Shown here one piece after another: positions 19,091-27,718 of a DNA stretch of 64,000 nucleotides (the first letter of the stretch is position 1; every line of letters starts with the position of its first letter). This DNA comes from Novosphingobium sp. AAP83 (GTDB lineage: Bacteria; Pseudomonadota; Alphaproteobacteria; Sphingomonadales; Sphingomonadaceae). The stretch is from NCBI RefSeq assembly GCF_001295795.1, contig NZ_LJHY01000020.1:62001-126000 (forward strand), given 5' to 3'. The notes below the pieces were generated by a model. The model saw nothing but the letters and a program-made list of their open reading frames with translations, had not been told where the DNA came from and searched no databases. A program made the translations under genes and the position numbers.

Positions 19091-19210
19091 ATGGTAGTCG
19101 TTCCGCGGCCGGGCGGGGTGTATCGGGCGCATGCGACGAGGCGCGCCAATTTGGCCCAGCGCTCCTCTCGCCACGAACGGCAGTTCCGTTCGTGGCCGGG
19201 AGTCCGTCTT

Positions 19211-21103
19211 GTGAAGAAATACCTGCTTTCTGTTTCTGCTTTAGTGTTCGCCAGTCCCGCGTTTGCGCAGGCTGCCGATGAAGTCGTTATCGCCGATAGC
19301 ATCCGCGCCGATGCCATTACCGTTATCGCCACTGGCAGCGAGGCGCGTGTCGATCAACTCGGTCAGCCGATCACCGTCATCACCGCCGACGAAATCCAGT
19401 CGATCCAAGGCCCTGACATCACCCGCGTGCTCGAACGCGTTCCCGGCCTGACCATCACCCGCAACGGCGGCCCTGGCAGCTTCACCGGCGTGCGTTTGCG
19501 CGGATCGGATGCCGAACAAGTCCTCGTCCTCGTCGATGGCGTGCGCGTGGAAGACGTCTCGGCCCCGTCGGGCGGCTTCGATTTCGGCACGCTGACTTCC
19601 GGCGGATTGGAGCGCATCGATGTGCTGCGCGGCTCGAACTCGGTCGTCTGGGGCAGCGCGGCCATCGGCGGCGTGATCGCGGTGCAATCGCGCGATCTGA
19701 ACGGCGTTGAAGCCAGTGCCGAATATGGCGCGAACGAAAGCTACACCGCCGATGCCGCAGCGGGCCTCTCGTCAGACCTCGGCGCGCTGACGCTGAACGG
19801 CGGCTATACCCGCAACGACGGCATTTCCGCCGCCGCCACCGGCACCGAACCCGATGGCTTCCGCCAATGGCGCATCGGCGGGCGCGGGCGGTTGAATGTC
19901 ACGCAAGACCTCGCGATTGTCGCCACCGCGCGCTATGCCGATTCCCGCACGGACATTGACGGTTTTGCCGCGCCAGCCTTCACATTCGGCGATACGCCCG
20001 AATTTCAGGACACCCGCCAAGCCTCGGGCCGCGTTGGTTTGCGCTACACATCGGACGTGCTCACCATCAATACCGGCTTTGCCCTGTCCGATACCAAGCG
20101 CGATTACTTCGATCCGACCTTCGGCACCGACCCTTCGTTCGGCTATGTCGCCCGCTCGGAACGCGCCGACCTTACCGGTCGCCTCAACCTGCCCGCCAGC
20201 TTCACGCTCGATTTCGGCGCGGACAGCGAATGGACGCGGTTTTCCAGCACGTTTGATGCCGAGGCCAAGGCCAACCTCACCAGCGGCCACGCGATGCTCG
20301 GCTGGACATCGGATCGCGCCAGCCTTGCCGCAGGTGTTCGCGTTGACGATCACAGCCGGTTCGGCACAGCATGGACGTTCGGGGCCAACGGCTCGTTCGA
20401 ATTGACGCAGGATGTGCGCCTGCGCGCCTCCTATGGCGAAGGCTTCAAAGCGCCGACGCTGTACCAGTTGCTATCAGACTTCGGCAACAAGACGCTCGTG
20501 CCCGAACGCTCCAAGAGCTATGACGCTGGCCTTGAATGGGGCAGCCGCAGCGGCGCGCTTCATGCCTCGGCCACGGTGTTTCGCCGCGATAGCCGTAACC
20601 TGATCGCGTTCATTTCCTGTCGCGGGGTTACCTCGGCGATCTGTGTCAACCGCCGCAACGGTACTTATGACAACATCGGCTTTGCACGTGCGCAGGGTGC
20701 CGAATTCGAACTGGGTGCCCGCCCGTCTGACACTCTGCAATTGCAGGCGGTCTACACCTATCTTGAAACCGAAAACCGCACGCCGGGCAATGCCAACTTC
20801 CGCAAGGACCTCGCCCGCCGTCCTGCCCACGCGCTCACTGTTTCGGGCGACTGGACAACGCCTTTGGCAGGCCTCATTTTAGGGGCCGACTTGCGCATGG
20901 TCGGGGATAGCTTTGAAAATGCGGCAAACACCCGCCGTCTCGATGGCTATGCGCTCACCACCTTGCGTGCGAGCCTGCCTGTGACCGAAGCCGTCGAACT
21001 CTACGCCCGCGTCGAAAACCTGTTTGACGAAGGCTACCAGACCGTCGCCGATTACGGCACCTGGGGCCGCTCGGCCTTTATCGGCATCCGGGCACGCTAT
21101 TGA
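19211..21103 (+). CDS. btuB: TonB-dependent cobalamin receptor BtuB
   Basis: 630-residue outer-membrane receptor. The signal peptide starts KKYLLSVSALVFASPAFAQ; a GTG start with GGGAG eight bases upstream is chosen because the in-frame upstream extension lies in the riboswitch. The plug domain (about 45-150) has LGQPITVITADEIQSIQGPD, VRLRGSDAEQVLVLVDGVRV and GSNSVVWGSAAIGGVI; the rest is a 22-strand barrel ending in an aromatic strand (FIGIRARY). Riboswitch control and the btuFCD neighbours support cobalamin or a corrinoid as ligand. Confidence 0.92.
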   Translation: MKKYLLSVSALVFASPAFAQAADEVVIADSIRADAITVIATGSEARVDQLGQPITVITADEIQSIQGPDITRVLERVPGLTITRNGGPGSFTGVRLRGSDAEQVLVLVDGVRVEDVSAPSGGFDFGTLTSGGLERIDVLRGSNSVVWGSAAIGGVIAVQSRDLNGVEASAEYGANESYTADAAAGLSSDLGALTLNGGYTRNDGISAAATGTEPDGFRQWRIGGRGRLNVTQDLAIVATARYADSRTDIDGFAAPAFTFGDTPEFQDTRQASGRVGLRYTSDVLTINTGFALSDTKRDYFDPTFGTDPSFGYVARSERADLTGRLNLPASFTLDFGADSEWTRFSSTFDAEAKANLTSGHAMLGWTSDRASLAAGVRVDDHSRFGTAWTFGANGSFELTQDVRLRASYGEGFKAPTLYQLLSDFGNKTLVPERSKSYDAGLEWGSRSGALHASATVFRRDSRNLIAFISCRGVTSAICVNRRNGTYDNIGFARAQGAEFELGARPSDTLQLQAVYTYLETENRTPGNANFRKDLARRPAHALTVSGDWTTPLAGLILGADLRMVGDSFENAANTRRLDGYALTTLRASLPVTEAVELYARVENLFDEGYQTVADYGTWGRSAFIGIRARY

Positions 21104-22068
21104 GCCAGCGTTCAGCCTTTACGGCGAAACGCCCTCTTTTCCCCCTCCTCGTCAGAGGGGGGGGATTGGGGGTGGTGCTGGCCGCAGCAACCCTCCTCAC
21201 CAGCTGTATCCCCCAATCCCGCGCCACCCCCGATCAGCCGCCGCAAGTGCGCCCCACCATCGTCAGCCTGAACCCGTGCACTGACGCAATTCTTGCCGAA
21301 GTGGCCGATCCTGCGCAAATCCTTGCCATATCGCACTATAGCAAGGACCCGCGCTCCTCCTCGATGGACGTAAAGGCCGCAAACCACCTGCCGTCCACAC
21401 GCGGCACGGTCGAAGAAGTGCTGTCCTTGCGTCCCGATCTGGTGCTTGGCAGCACCTTCACCGATCCTGCCACCGTCATTGCCTATCACCGCTTGGGCCT
21501 GCATTTCGAGCCGCTCGGCATGGCGGCCACCATCGCCGATAGCCGCGCGCAGATCCGCCAGATTGCAGCGCTGACCGGCCATGCCGATCGCGGCGAAGCC
21601 CTTGTCGCGCGGATAGACGCAGCGCTTGCCGCAGCAGCACCGCCCGCCAACGTGCAGCCGATCCCCACGGTCGTTTGGCAATCGGGCGGTATGGTTCCCG
21701 GCGATGGTACATTGATCGCCGACGTCCTGCGCCATACCGGCTTCACCAACTTCGCCGCCGCGCGCGGGTTCGGGCAGGCGGACTTCCTGCCGCTCGAAAA
21801 GATGCTCGCCGATCCGCCCGGCCTGATCCTCGTGGCGGGGCAGAGCGCGGAAACTGGCCAAAATGGCGGCGATGACCGAGTCCTTTCCCATCCCGCGCTC
21901 AAAGCGCTGACCACCACGCATCGCGCCAGCCTGAACCCCAAACTGCTCTATTGCGGCGGCCCCACGATCATCACTGCGGCCCGGCAATTGGCAAAAGTCC
22001 GCCAAACAATCCACCCCGAACCGGGGAGGGGGACCATCCGCAGGATGGTGGAGGGGCATTCACGGTGA
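21100..22068 (+). CDS. btuF: Cobalamin ABC transporter substrate-binding lipoprotein BtuF
   Basis: 322 residues. It starts at a TTG overlapping the btuB stop by four bases. A hydrophobic stretch ends LLTSC, a plausible lipobox (Cys36). The periplasmic-binding (PF01497) body begins PTIVSLNPCTDAILAEV and has the EEVLSLRPDLVLGSTF motif typical of B12/haem/siderophore binders. Oddly, the region before the signal core (FPLLVRGGG) and the last 20 residues (QTIHPEPGRGTIRRMVEGHS) are encoded by short palindromic repeats, so both ends look like recent extensions. The stop overlaps the btuC start. Confidence 0.88.
   Translation: MSQRSAFTAKRPLFPLLVRGGGLGVVLAAATLLTSCIPQSRATPDQPPQVRPTIVSLNPCTDAILAEVADPAQILAISHYSKDPRSSSMDVKAANHLPSTRGTVEEVLSLRPDLVLGSTFTDPATVIAYHRLGLHFEPLGMAATIADSRAQIRQIAALTGHADRGEALVARIDAALAAAAPPANVQPIPTVVWQSGGMVPGDGTLIADVLRHTGFTNFAAARGFGQADFLPLEKMLADPPGLILVAGQSAETGQNGGDDRVLSHPALKALTTTHRASLNPKLLYCGGPTIITAARQLAKVRQTIHPEPGRGTIRRMVEGHSR
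21141..21175. repeat. CCCCTCC-type short palindrome, copy 1 (inside btuF start)
   Basis: CCCCCTC and GAGGGGG arms, followed by GGGATTGGGGGTGG. It shares its design (palindrome, then a G-rich tail) with the elements at 22011, 23849 and 42392. Confidence 0.6.
22011..22056. repeat. CCCCTCC-type short palindrome, copy 2 (inside btuF end)
   Basis: CACCCCGAACCGGGGAGGGGG followed by a second small hairpin, CCATCC-GCA-GGATGG, then GGAGGGG. It encodes the last residues of btuF and lies directly before the btuC start. Confidence 0.6.
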
Positions 22069-23030
22069 TGACCAACCTCACCAGAGCCCTCATCCTAGCC
22101 CTTATCGCCGTCATTCCGCTCTCTCTGCTCGCGGGCCAAGTATGGATTGACCCGTTCGGCCCGCCCGTGCCCAACGCCACTGCCATCCTGATGGAATTGC
22201 GCCTGCCGCGCGCCGTGCTCGCGCTGGTGCTTGGCGCAGGCCTCGGCGCTGCGGGCGCTGCCATGCAAGGCTATTTGCGCAACCCGCTGGCAGACCCAGG
22301 CCTGTTCGGCATCGCGCCCGCCGCAGCCCTTGGCGCGGTACTCTCGTTCTATGCCGGGTTTGGCGCGCAGCCGCTTCTCCTCCCGCTTCTCGCGCTGATC
22401 GGCGCAGGCGGCGCGATGGGCTTGCTTGCGCTGATTGCCGGACGCAGCGGCGGAATTGCGCTGTTCACGCTGGCGGGCATGATGATCGCCAGCCTTGCGG
22501 GCGCGCTGACGAGCCTTGCCATCAGCCTCTCGCCCAATCCCTTTGCCTTGTCTGAAATCGTGACATGGCTGATGGGCGCGCTGGCAGATCGCGGCTGGCA
22601 TGAAGTGCGGCTGGCCTTGCCGCTCACCGCGCTGGGCCTCGTCGCCCTGTGGCGCGCTGCCCCCAGCCTAGATGCGTTGACTCTGGGTGAAGACGCCGCT
22701 CGCTCATTGGGGGTTGAGCCGACCTATCTCCTCTGGCTGATGATCATTGGCGTCGGCCTGATTGTGGGCAGTGGTGTGGCGGTGGCGGGCATGATCGGCT
22801 TTGTCGGATTGATGGTGCCGCATTTCGTGCGCCCTTTCACCGATCAGCGCCCTTCAGCCACGCTCGTCCCCTCCGCGCTGGGTGGAGCATTGCTGTTGCT
22901 GATCGCCGATTGCCTGTGCCGCATCCTGCCGCTGGCGGGTGGAGAATTGCGCCTTGGCATTGCGCTAAGCCTTGCCGGAGCGCCGTTTTTCCTGCGGCTT
23001 TTGCTCAAGCTGCGGCGGGAACTGGCCTGA
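22068..23030 (+). CDS. btuC: Cobalamin ABC transporter permease BtuC
   Basis: 320-residue FecCD/BtuC permease with about ten membrane spans. Recognisable family segments are LRLPRAVLALVLGAGLGAAG, AMQGYLRNPLADPGLFGIAP, GSGVAVAGMIGFVGLMVPHF and the C-terminal GGELRLGIALSLAGAPFFLR. It couples with BtuD at the inner membrane. The ATG overlaps the btuF stop (TGATG); a GTG one codon earlier is equally possible. Its stop overlaps the btuD start in the same way. Confidence 0.94.
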   Translation: MTNLTRALILALIAVIPLSLLAGQVWIDPFGPPVPNATAILMELRLPRAVLALVLGAGLGAAGAAMQGYLRNPLADPGLFGIAPAAALGAVLSFYAGFGAQPLLLPLLALIGAGGAMGLLALIAGRSGGIALFTLAGMMIASLAGALTSLAISLSPNPFALSEIVTWLMGALADRGWHEVRLALPLTALGLVALWRAAPSLDALTLGEDAARSLGVEPTYLLWLMIIGVGLIVGSGVAVAGMIGFVGLMVPHFVRPFTDQRPSATLVPSALGGALLLLIADCLCRILPLAGGELRLGIALSLAGAPFFLRLLLKLRRELA

Positions 23031-23761
23031 TGCTCGAAGCGCTTGGCCTCATTATTGCGGGCCGTTTGAACGGCGTCACCGCGCAACTTCACCCCGGCCG
23101 CGTCACCGCGATCTGTGGCCCCAACGGTGCGGGAAAATCAACCTTGCTCAGCGCGCTGGCCGGTCTACTCGCTCCCGATAGCGGCATTGTCACGCTGTTG
23201 AGCAAACCGCTTGACCAGATTGCCCCGCAGGAACGCGCCTGCCGGATCGGGTATCTGCCGCAATCGGCGCAAGTGGCGTGGAACATCTCTGTTCGCACGT
23301 TGGCCGGCTTAGGGCGCATGCCCCATCGCACCAGTGCTGCCGAAAACGCCCGCGCGGTCGATGAAGCGCTCGGCCTGATGCAGCTTGAAGACCTTGCGGA
23401 TCGGGCCTTGTCCGAATTGTCAGGCGGAGAACGCGCACGCGCTTTGATTGCCCGCGTTCTCGCCACGCAGCCGCACTGGATTTTGGCGGATGAGCCGCTG
23501 GCGGCGCTTGATTTGGCGCATCAGCAGGCGCTTGCGGCAAGATTGCAGACTTTGGCCGCGCAGGGGAGGGGCGTGGTTGTGGTAGTCCATGACCTGGCGC
23601 TGGCGATGAACCACGCAGACCATGTTATCGTTTTGGACAAGGGTCGTGTTGCAGCCACGGGCGCGCCTGAAAAAGCGCTGTCAGAGCACGTAATTGCCGA
23701 CGTTTGGGGCCTGCAAACGCGGTGGTTGGGTGATCCGGGCCATCGTGCGTTGGCGTTATAA
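23030..23761 (+). CDS. btuD: Cobalamin ABC transporter ATPase BtuD
   Basis: 243-residue ABC ATPase. Walker A is GPNGAGKSTLL (near residue 30), the signature is LSELSGGERARALIARVLA, Walker B is HWILADEPLAALD, and the switch His lies in VVVVHDLALAMNHAD. It powers corrinoid uptake through BtuC from BtuF. It is the last gene of the riboswitch operon, translationally coupled to btuC and followed by a palindromic repeat rather than a classical terminator. Confidence 0.94.
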   Translation: MLEALGLIIAGRLNGVTAQLHPGRVTAICGPNGAGKSTLLSALAGLLAPDSGIVTLLSKPLDQIAPQERACRIGYLPQSAQVAWNISVRTLAGLGRMPHRTSAAENARAVDEALGLMQLEDLADRALSELSGGERARALIARVLATQPHWILADEPLAALDLAHQQALAARLQTLAAQGRGVVVVVHDLALAMNHADHVIVLDKGRVAATGAPEKALSEHVIADVWGLQTRWLGDPGHRALAL

Positions 23762-23848
23762 AGAGGCGGCTATGTCGTTTGCATAGACAGACCGCAGAGT
23801 ACCCACCCCGCTGCGACCAATTTCGCCTATGGCTCAATAAGTCTCGCT

Positions 23849-23880
23849 CCCCTCCCGCTTGCGGGAGGGGCTGGGGGTGG
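23849..23880. repeat. CCCCTCC-type short palindrome, copy 3 (after btuD)
   Basis: A perfect ten-base stem, CCCCTCCCGC with GCGGGAGGGG, loop TT, followed by CTGGGGGTGG. It lies between the convergent ends of btuD and the helicase gene and may act as a bidirectional hairpin. Confidence 0.7.
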
Positions 23881-23900
23881 GCTTACTACCTTCGCTTTAT

Positions 23901-25703
23901 TCAAGAACGCTTGGGCGGTGGGCCCTTGCGGTGCGGCTTTCCTTCGGGGCGCTTGCCACCTTCCGGGCGGGGGCCACGCGGAAACTGGCGCGGACCGCCG
24001 GGGTGAGCACGGGGACCACCGGGATGGCTGCGCGGACCGCGTGGGCCATCGTTTGAATCCCCGCGACGGTTTTCACGCGCCTCTTCACGCGGACCATCGG
24101 GTGATGGTTCGATGTGAATGCCGTTTTCGTCCTCACCCTTGGGATCGGCGGTGCGGCGCACCGCGTCAGCGAACTTGTCGGCAATCGCGCGCGGCACCTG
24201 AAACCACGTTTCGTTGGGTGTGATGCGGATCGCGCCGATTTCCTGACGTGAAACGTGGCCACGGCGGCAAAGCGTTGGCAGGATCCAGCGTGGATCGGCG
24301 TTCTGGCGGCGGCCCACATCCATGCGGAACCAAACGGTGTCTTCAAAACCTTCGCGGTGCGTAGGCGGTGCGCGGCGGCCATCATCACTGCCGCCTGATG
24401 ACAGCATTTCTTCAGCTTGCGGCATCGCGGCGCGGTGCGCGCGGACAAGAGCGGCAGCCAGTTCTTCGGGCGAGCGCTGTTCAAGCAGCACGCGGCCGAT
24501 TTCCAGATCGTCCTCTTCCACTTCGACCGGCGCCAGAATCGTTTCCATCAAGCGCACGCGATCTTGCGCGCGGATCATTTCCAGCGATGGTACTTCGGCC
24601 CACTCGGCATTGATGCGCGCGCCGCGCAGCATCATTTCCACGCGGCGACGGCGCGGGAATGGCACGATGAGCACGGCAGTGCCCTTCTTGCCCGCACGGC
24701 CCGTGCGTCCCGAACGGTGCTGCAAAGTTTCGGCATCGCGCGGAATTTCCACGTGAACCACAAGGCTGAGCGAGGGCAGATCGATGCCGCGCGCAGCAAC
24801 GTCGGTTGCCACACAAACGCGGGCGCGACGGTCGCGCAGGGCTTGCAGCGCGTTGTTGCGTTCCGATTGGCTGTGCTCACCTGAAAGCGCAACGGCGGTA
24901 AAGCCACGCTCGACCAGCGTGGCGTGCAGGCGGCGCACGTTATCGCGCGTGGCACAAAACAGCATCGCGGTTTCGGCTTCGTGGAAGCGCAGCAGGTTGA
25001 CGACAGCGGCTTCGATTTCAGCCGGAGCCACCGCTACGGCACGATAGGCGATATCGCCATGCCCGCGATCTTCGCCAACCGTCGAAATACGCAGCGAATT
25101 GCGCTGATAACGCTTGGCCAGCGCCTCAATCGGCTTAGGCATTGTTGCCGAGAACAGCAGCGTACGGCGGCCCTCGGGCGTTGCGTCGAGCAGTTCTTCC
25201 AGATCTTCGCGGAAGCCCATGTCGAGCATCTCGTCGGCTTCATCGAGCACGACCGAACGCAAGGCCGAAAGGTCGAGTGCGCCACGTTCAAGGTGATCGC
25301 GTAAGCGGCCCGGTGTGCCGACTACGATATGCGCGCCGTGGCTAAGCGCGCGGCGTTCGCGCGATGCATCCATGCCGCCAACGCACGTGGCAATGCGCGC
25401 TTGGGTGGGGGCATAAAGCCACGTCAATTCGCGGCTTACTTGCAACGCCAATTCGCGGGTAGGCGCAATCACCAGCGCCAGTGGCGAAGTGGTATAGGCC
25501 ATCTTCTCCTCGTCGCCGAGCAGTTCGTTGGCCATGGCTAGGCCGAACGCTACTGTCTTGCCCGAACCGGTCTGGGCCGAAACGATCATGTCACGGCCAA
25601 TGGCTTCGGGCTGGCTTACCGAGGCCTGGACCGGGGTAAGCGCGGTATAGCCGTGGTCCTCTAGGGCCTTGGCGAGAGGGGCGGGCAAATTTTCAAATAT
25701 CAT
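23901..25703 (-). CDS. DEAD-box ATP-dependent RNA helicase (DeaD/CsdA-like)
   Basis: 600 residues. The helicase core spans about 1-370: Q motif FENLPAPLAKAL...TPVQ, Walker A AQTGSGKT (43-50), VLDEADEMLDMGF, SATMP, and HRSGRTGRAGKKG (motif VI). A DbpA-type RNA-binding domain follows (about 450-515, WILPTLCRRGHVSRQEIGAI). The tail is disordered and rich in Arg, Gly and Pro (GPRSHPGGPRAHPGGPR). This build is typical of cold-shock ribosome-assembly and mRNA-unwinding helicases. The 284-base upstream gap may hold a long leader. Confidence 0.93.
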   Translation of the reverse strand: MIFENLPAPLAKALEDHGYTALTPVQASVSQPEAIGRDMIVSAQTGSGKTVAFGLAMANELLGDEEKMAYTTSPLALVIAPTRELALQVSRELTWLYAPTQARIATCVGGMDASRERRALSHGAHIVVGTPGRLRDHLERGALDLSALRSVVLDEADEMLDMGFREDLEELLDATPEGRRTLLFSATMPKPIEALAKRYQRNSLRISTVGEDRGHGDIAYRAVAVAPAEIEAAVVNLLRFHEAETAMLFCATRDNVRRLHATLVERGFTAVALSGEHSQSERNNALQALRDRRARVCVATDVAARGIDLPSLSLVVHVEIPRDAETLQHRSGRTGRAGKKGTAVLIVPFPRRRRVEMMLRGARINAEWAEVPSLEMIRAQDRVRLMETILAPVEVEEDDLEIGRVLLEQRSPEELAAALVRAHRAAMPQAEEMLSSGGSDDGRRAPPTHREGFEDTVWFRMDVGRRQNADPRWILPTLCRRGHVSRQEIGAIRITPNETWFQVPRAIADKFADAVRRTADPKGEDENGIHIEPSPDGPREEARENRRGDSNDGPRGPRSHPGGPRAHPGGPRQFPRGPRPEGGKRPEGKPHRKGPPPKRS

Positions 25704-25987
25704 AGGTCATCGCTTGTCTGGCCGCTTGAGCGGCACGTTCTGGTTGGGTCAGTCTGCCGGCTGTTTGCGCGCGGATTCATTGCGCGCATCGCTCTGGCCT
25801 CGATTTATCCCACAAGACTCTGGCGATGCAGTTGGCGCGGCCCTTACAGTGTGATTTCGGTTTTGGCTTGTCTTTTTTTCAAAATGCGGCGTCCGGTGTG
25901 GGTTCTTTTGATGGACCGGCTTGCTGAGCATCGCCGCTATGGCTAATTTGTTAGGTGAGCAAACAAAAGTAGGCGGGAGAGGTTATA
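25704..25987. other. Divergent intergenic region, helicase and oxygenase
   Basis: 284 bases with no open frame that I believe. It carries the upstream regions of both flanking genes, including a T-run CTTTTTTTC at about 25870-25878 and the GGGAGAGG ribosome site of the oxygenase. No operator is obvious. Confidence 0.4.
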
Positions 25988-26899
25988 GTGGCTGAACAGG
26001 CAGGTGTTCCCGACATTGAAGAGACTGCCCGCAAGGCACCAGCGCGCATCCGCTATCTGGCCGAGGGGGACTATGTAACGCGCCGCTATGTCAGCCAGGG
26101 TGCCGAGATGAATACCGGCGAATACGTCGATCATGATTGCGTCGTGCGCGATGGCATGCCGATCCGCGATCACTTTGCGCTTGATACGCACGGCTTCATG
26201 CTGGGCAAACACACCACGGCGATTCAGGACTTTCTTGATAAGCCTGCCGTTGATGCGTTGTATATGCGCGAAGTGGAGGAACTGGTGGCGAGGCTTTGCG
26301 GAGCGACGCGCGCCGCCGCCCAAGGCTGGATGATCCGCACTTCTGCCGATCTTTCGGCACGGGCCAAAGAGAAAGTCGAAGGCTATTCCCATAGCGGCGG
26401 CATCCAGCCACCAGCGGGCGAAGCGCATGTCGATTACAATGAATTGACCGGTCGTCGTTCAGCCGCCCGGGTCTATGCGGATCGTTTTCCCGATGGGCCG
26501 GGGTACAAGCGCTATATCTGCTTTTCGCTGTGGCGCACGTTTTCCCAAGGGCCGCAGGACTGGCCTTTGGCGGTGTGTGACGGGCGCACGGTGACGGACG
26601 AGGAAACAGCGTCAAACACCCTGTTTGTTGTCGATGAATTTCCGACAGGTGACGCGCTGACCGCGCCGGTCGAAGGCGAGGACCAGATGATCGCCGCCAC
26701 CATCTTCCGCCATCGTGACCGCCACCGGTGGTGGTACTTCTCGAACATGGCGGCTGATGATGTCTTGCTATTCAAGTTTCAGGATAGCGATCATTCGGTC
26801 ACATGGCGTTGTCCGCACACGGCTTTTCACGATACGAGTTTGCCCTATGCGCAAACCCGGATGAGCATCGAGGTGCGTTGCATCGCCTTCTTTGAATAG
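25988..26899 (+). CDS. CmcJ/NvfI-family Fe(II) oxygenase-like protein
   Basis: 303 residues, GTG start after GGGAGAGG. The layout fits the CmcJ/NvfI (gibberellin GA4 desaturase-like) family of non-haem iron, 2-oxoglutarate-type enzymes: VHVDYNE-like facial-triad motif at H147-x-D149 (GEAHVDYNELTGRRSAARVY), FSLWRTF, then the distal His region CPHTAFHD (H277, H281) and a closing SIEVRCIAFFE. Fungal and actinobacterial members tailor secondary metabolites; the bacterial role in primary settings is unknown. The next gene, a flavin reductase, lies 52 bases downstream and may work with it. Confidence 0.78.
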   Translation: MAEQAGVPDIEETARKAPARIRYLAEGDYVTRRYVSQGAEMNTGEYVDHDCVVRDGMPIRDHFALDTHGFMLGKHTTAIQDFLDKPAVDALYMREVEELVARLCGATRAAAQGWMIRTSADLSARAKEKVEGYSHSGGIQPPAGEAHVDYNELTGRRSAARVYADRFPDGPGYKRYICFSLWRTFSQGPQDWPLAVCDGRTVTDEETASNTLFVVDEFPTGDALTAPVEGEDQMIAATIFRHRDRHRWWYFSNMAADDVLLFKFQDSDHSVTWRCPHTAFHDTSLPYAQTRMSIEVRCIAFFE

Positions 26900-26951
26900 C
26901 CCAAAGGGGCAAACGGTTGACGTTCCCACGGTTTGCAGACAAGGGGCGAAA

Positions 26952-27440
26952 ATGATCGATCCCCGCCACTTCCGTAACGTCCTTGGCACCTGGCCAACCG
27001 GCGTCTGTGTTATCACCGCCATTGATGCCGACGGGCAGCGGCATGGCTTGGTGGTAGGATCGTTCACCTCGATCTCGCTCGATCCCCCGCTTGTAGGCTT
27101 TTTCCCCGACAAGCGTTCGAGCACTTGGCCAAAGATTGCCGAAGCGGGCCGGTTCTGCGTAAACGTGCTGGGTGCGGATCAATTGAATTTGTGCAATCGC
27201 TTTGCTGCCCGTTCGGACGATAAGTTTGCCGATCTGGCGCATGGGGTAAGCCCGTCGGGCCAACCGTTGTTAGACAATGCGATCGCGTGGATGGACTGCA
27301 CGGTTGAGCGGGTTGAAGATATCGGCGATCACTTGCTCGTTGTCGGCGCGGTGGAAGCGCTGGATCGGCGCGAGGATGGCTCGCCGCTGCTGTTCTTCCG
27401 TGGCAAGTACCATGACGTGGCTGATCTCCCAGGCGTTTGA
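26952..27440 (+). CDS. Flavin reductase-like domain protein (HpaC family)
   Basis: 162 residues of the FMN-binding split-barrel type. It begins MIDPRHFRNVLGTWPTGVCV, has SFTSISLDPPLVGFFPDKRS and FCVNVLGADQ, and closes with DGSPLLFFRGKYHDV. These proteins reduce FMN/FAD with NAD(P)H to feed a monooxygenase. No flavin monooxygenase is adjacent; the neighbour is an iron oxygenase. The ATG with AAGGGG is preferred to a TTG (26892) that overlaps the upstream stop. Its transcript could end at the terminator at 27587. Confidence 0.87.
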   Translation: MIDPRHFRNVLGTWPTGVCVITAIDADGQRHGLVVGSFTSISLDPPLVGFFPDKRSSTWPKIAEAGRFCVNVLGADQLNLCNRFAARSDDKFADLAHGVSPSGQPLLDNAIAWMDCTVERVEDIGDHLLVVGAVEALDRREDGSPLLFFRGKYHDVADLPGV

Positions 27441-27472
27441 TGGGGCATCAACGCTAAAAATTGTTTGCATTT

Positions 27473-27486
27473 TTGACATCGGTCAA
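27473..27486 (+). promoter_or_regulatory. FNR/FixK box 1
   Basis: TTGACATCGGTCAA, a perfect TTGAC-N4-GTCAA dyad matching the FNR/FixK consensus TTGAY-N4-RTCAA. Its centre is about 40 bases before a plausible start of transcription near 27519 (CATAGA at 27507-27512 as -10), the class II activator position. A terminator stands between it and fnrL. Confidence 0.75.
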
Positions 27487-27518
27487 CGTCGGGGTAGCGC
27501 AATCGCCATAGACAGGAC

Positions 27519-27620
27519 TTCGACGCAGCGTGGAGCTTTTGCTCATTGGTACCCCCCGCTTCGCTGCGCCGATTTCTCCCCGACTCGGGCGGTCTTGCGA
27601 AAAGGCCGCCCCATTTTTTT
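27519..27620 (+). ncRNA. Candidate FNR-activated small RNA, about 100 nt
   Basis: Between an FNR box and an intrinsic terminator lies about 100 bases with no plausible reading frame. The 5' part can fold (CGACGCAGCG at 27521-27530 with CGCTGCGCCG at 27563-27572, nine of ten pairs), leaving ACCCCCC (27551-27557) in a loop. TTTCTCCCCGAC remains single-stranded before the terminator stem. C-rich loops of this kind pair with Shine-Dalgarno sequences in known sRNAs. The start site is inferred from box spacing. The alternative is that the box autoregulates fnrL and the terminator belongs to the flavin reductase gene. Confidence 0.5.
27587..27620 (+). terminator. Intrinsic terminator upstream of fnrL
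   Basis: GGGCGGTCTT, loop GCGA, AAAGGCCGCCC, then CATTTTTTTG: a stable stem with a seven-T run. It ends 98 bases before fnrL and can serve the flavin reductase transcript or the candidate small RNA. Confidence 0.85.
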
Positions 27621-27718
27621 GTCTTAACCGGCAAGCGATGGCCCGTTTGTGGTGATTGGCGCTTGTTTTGGCGGTTTCGCCAATTGCGGGGCAGGGCAGC
27701 CGGTGGTACCGTAAAGCC

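Noticed and set aside
27437..27451. TTGAT-GGGGC-ATCAA next to the flavin reductase stop
   Set aside because: Resembles an FNR box but the spacer is five bases instead of four and half of it is coding sequence; the perfect box at 27473 is the better site.
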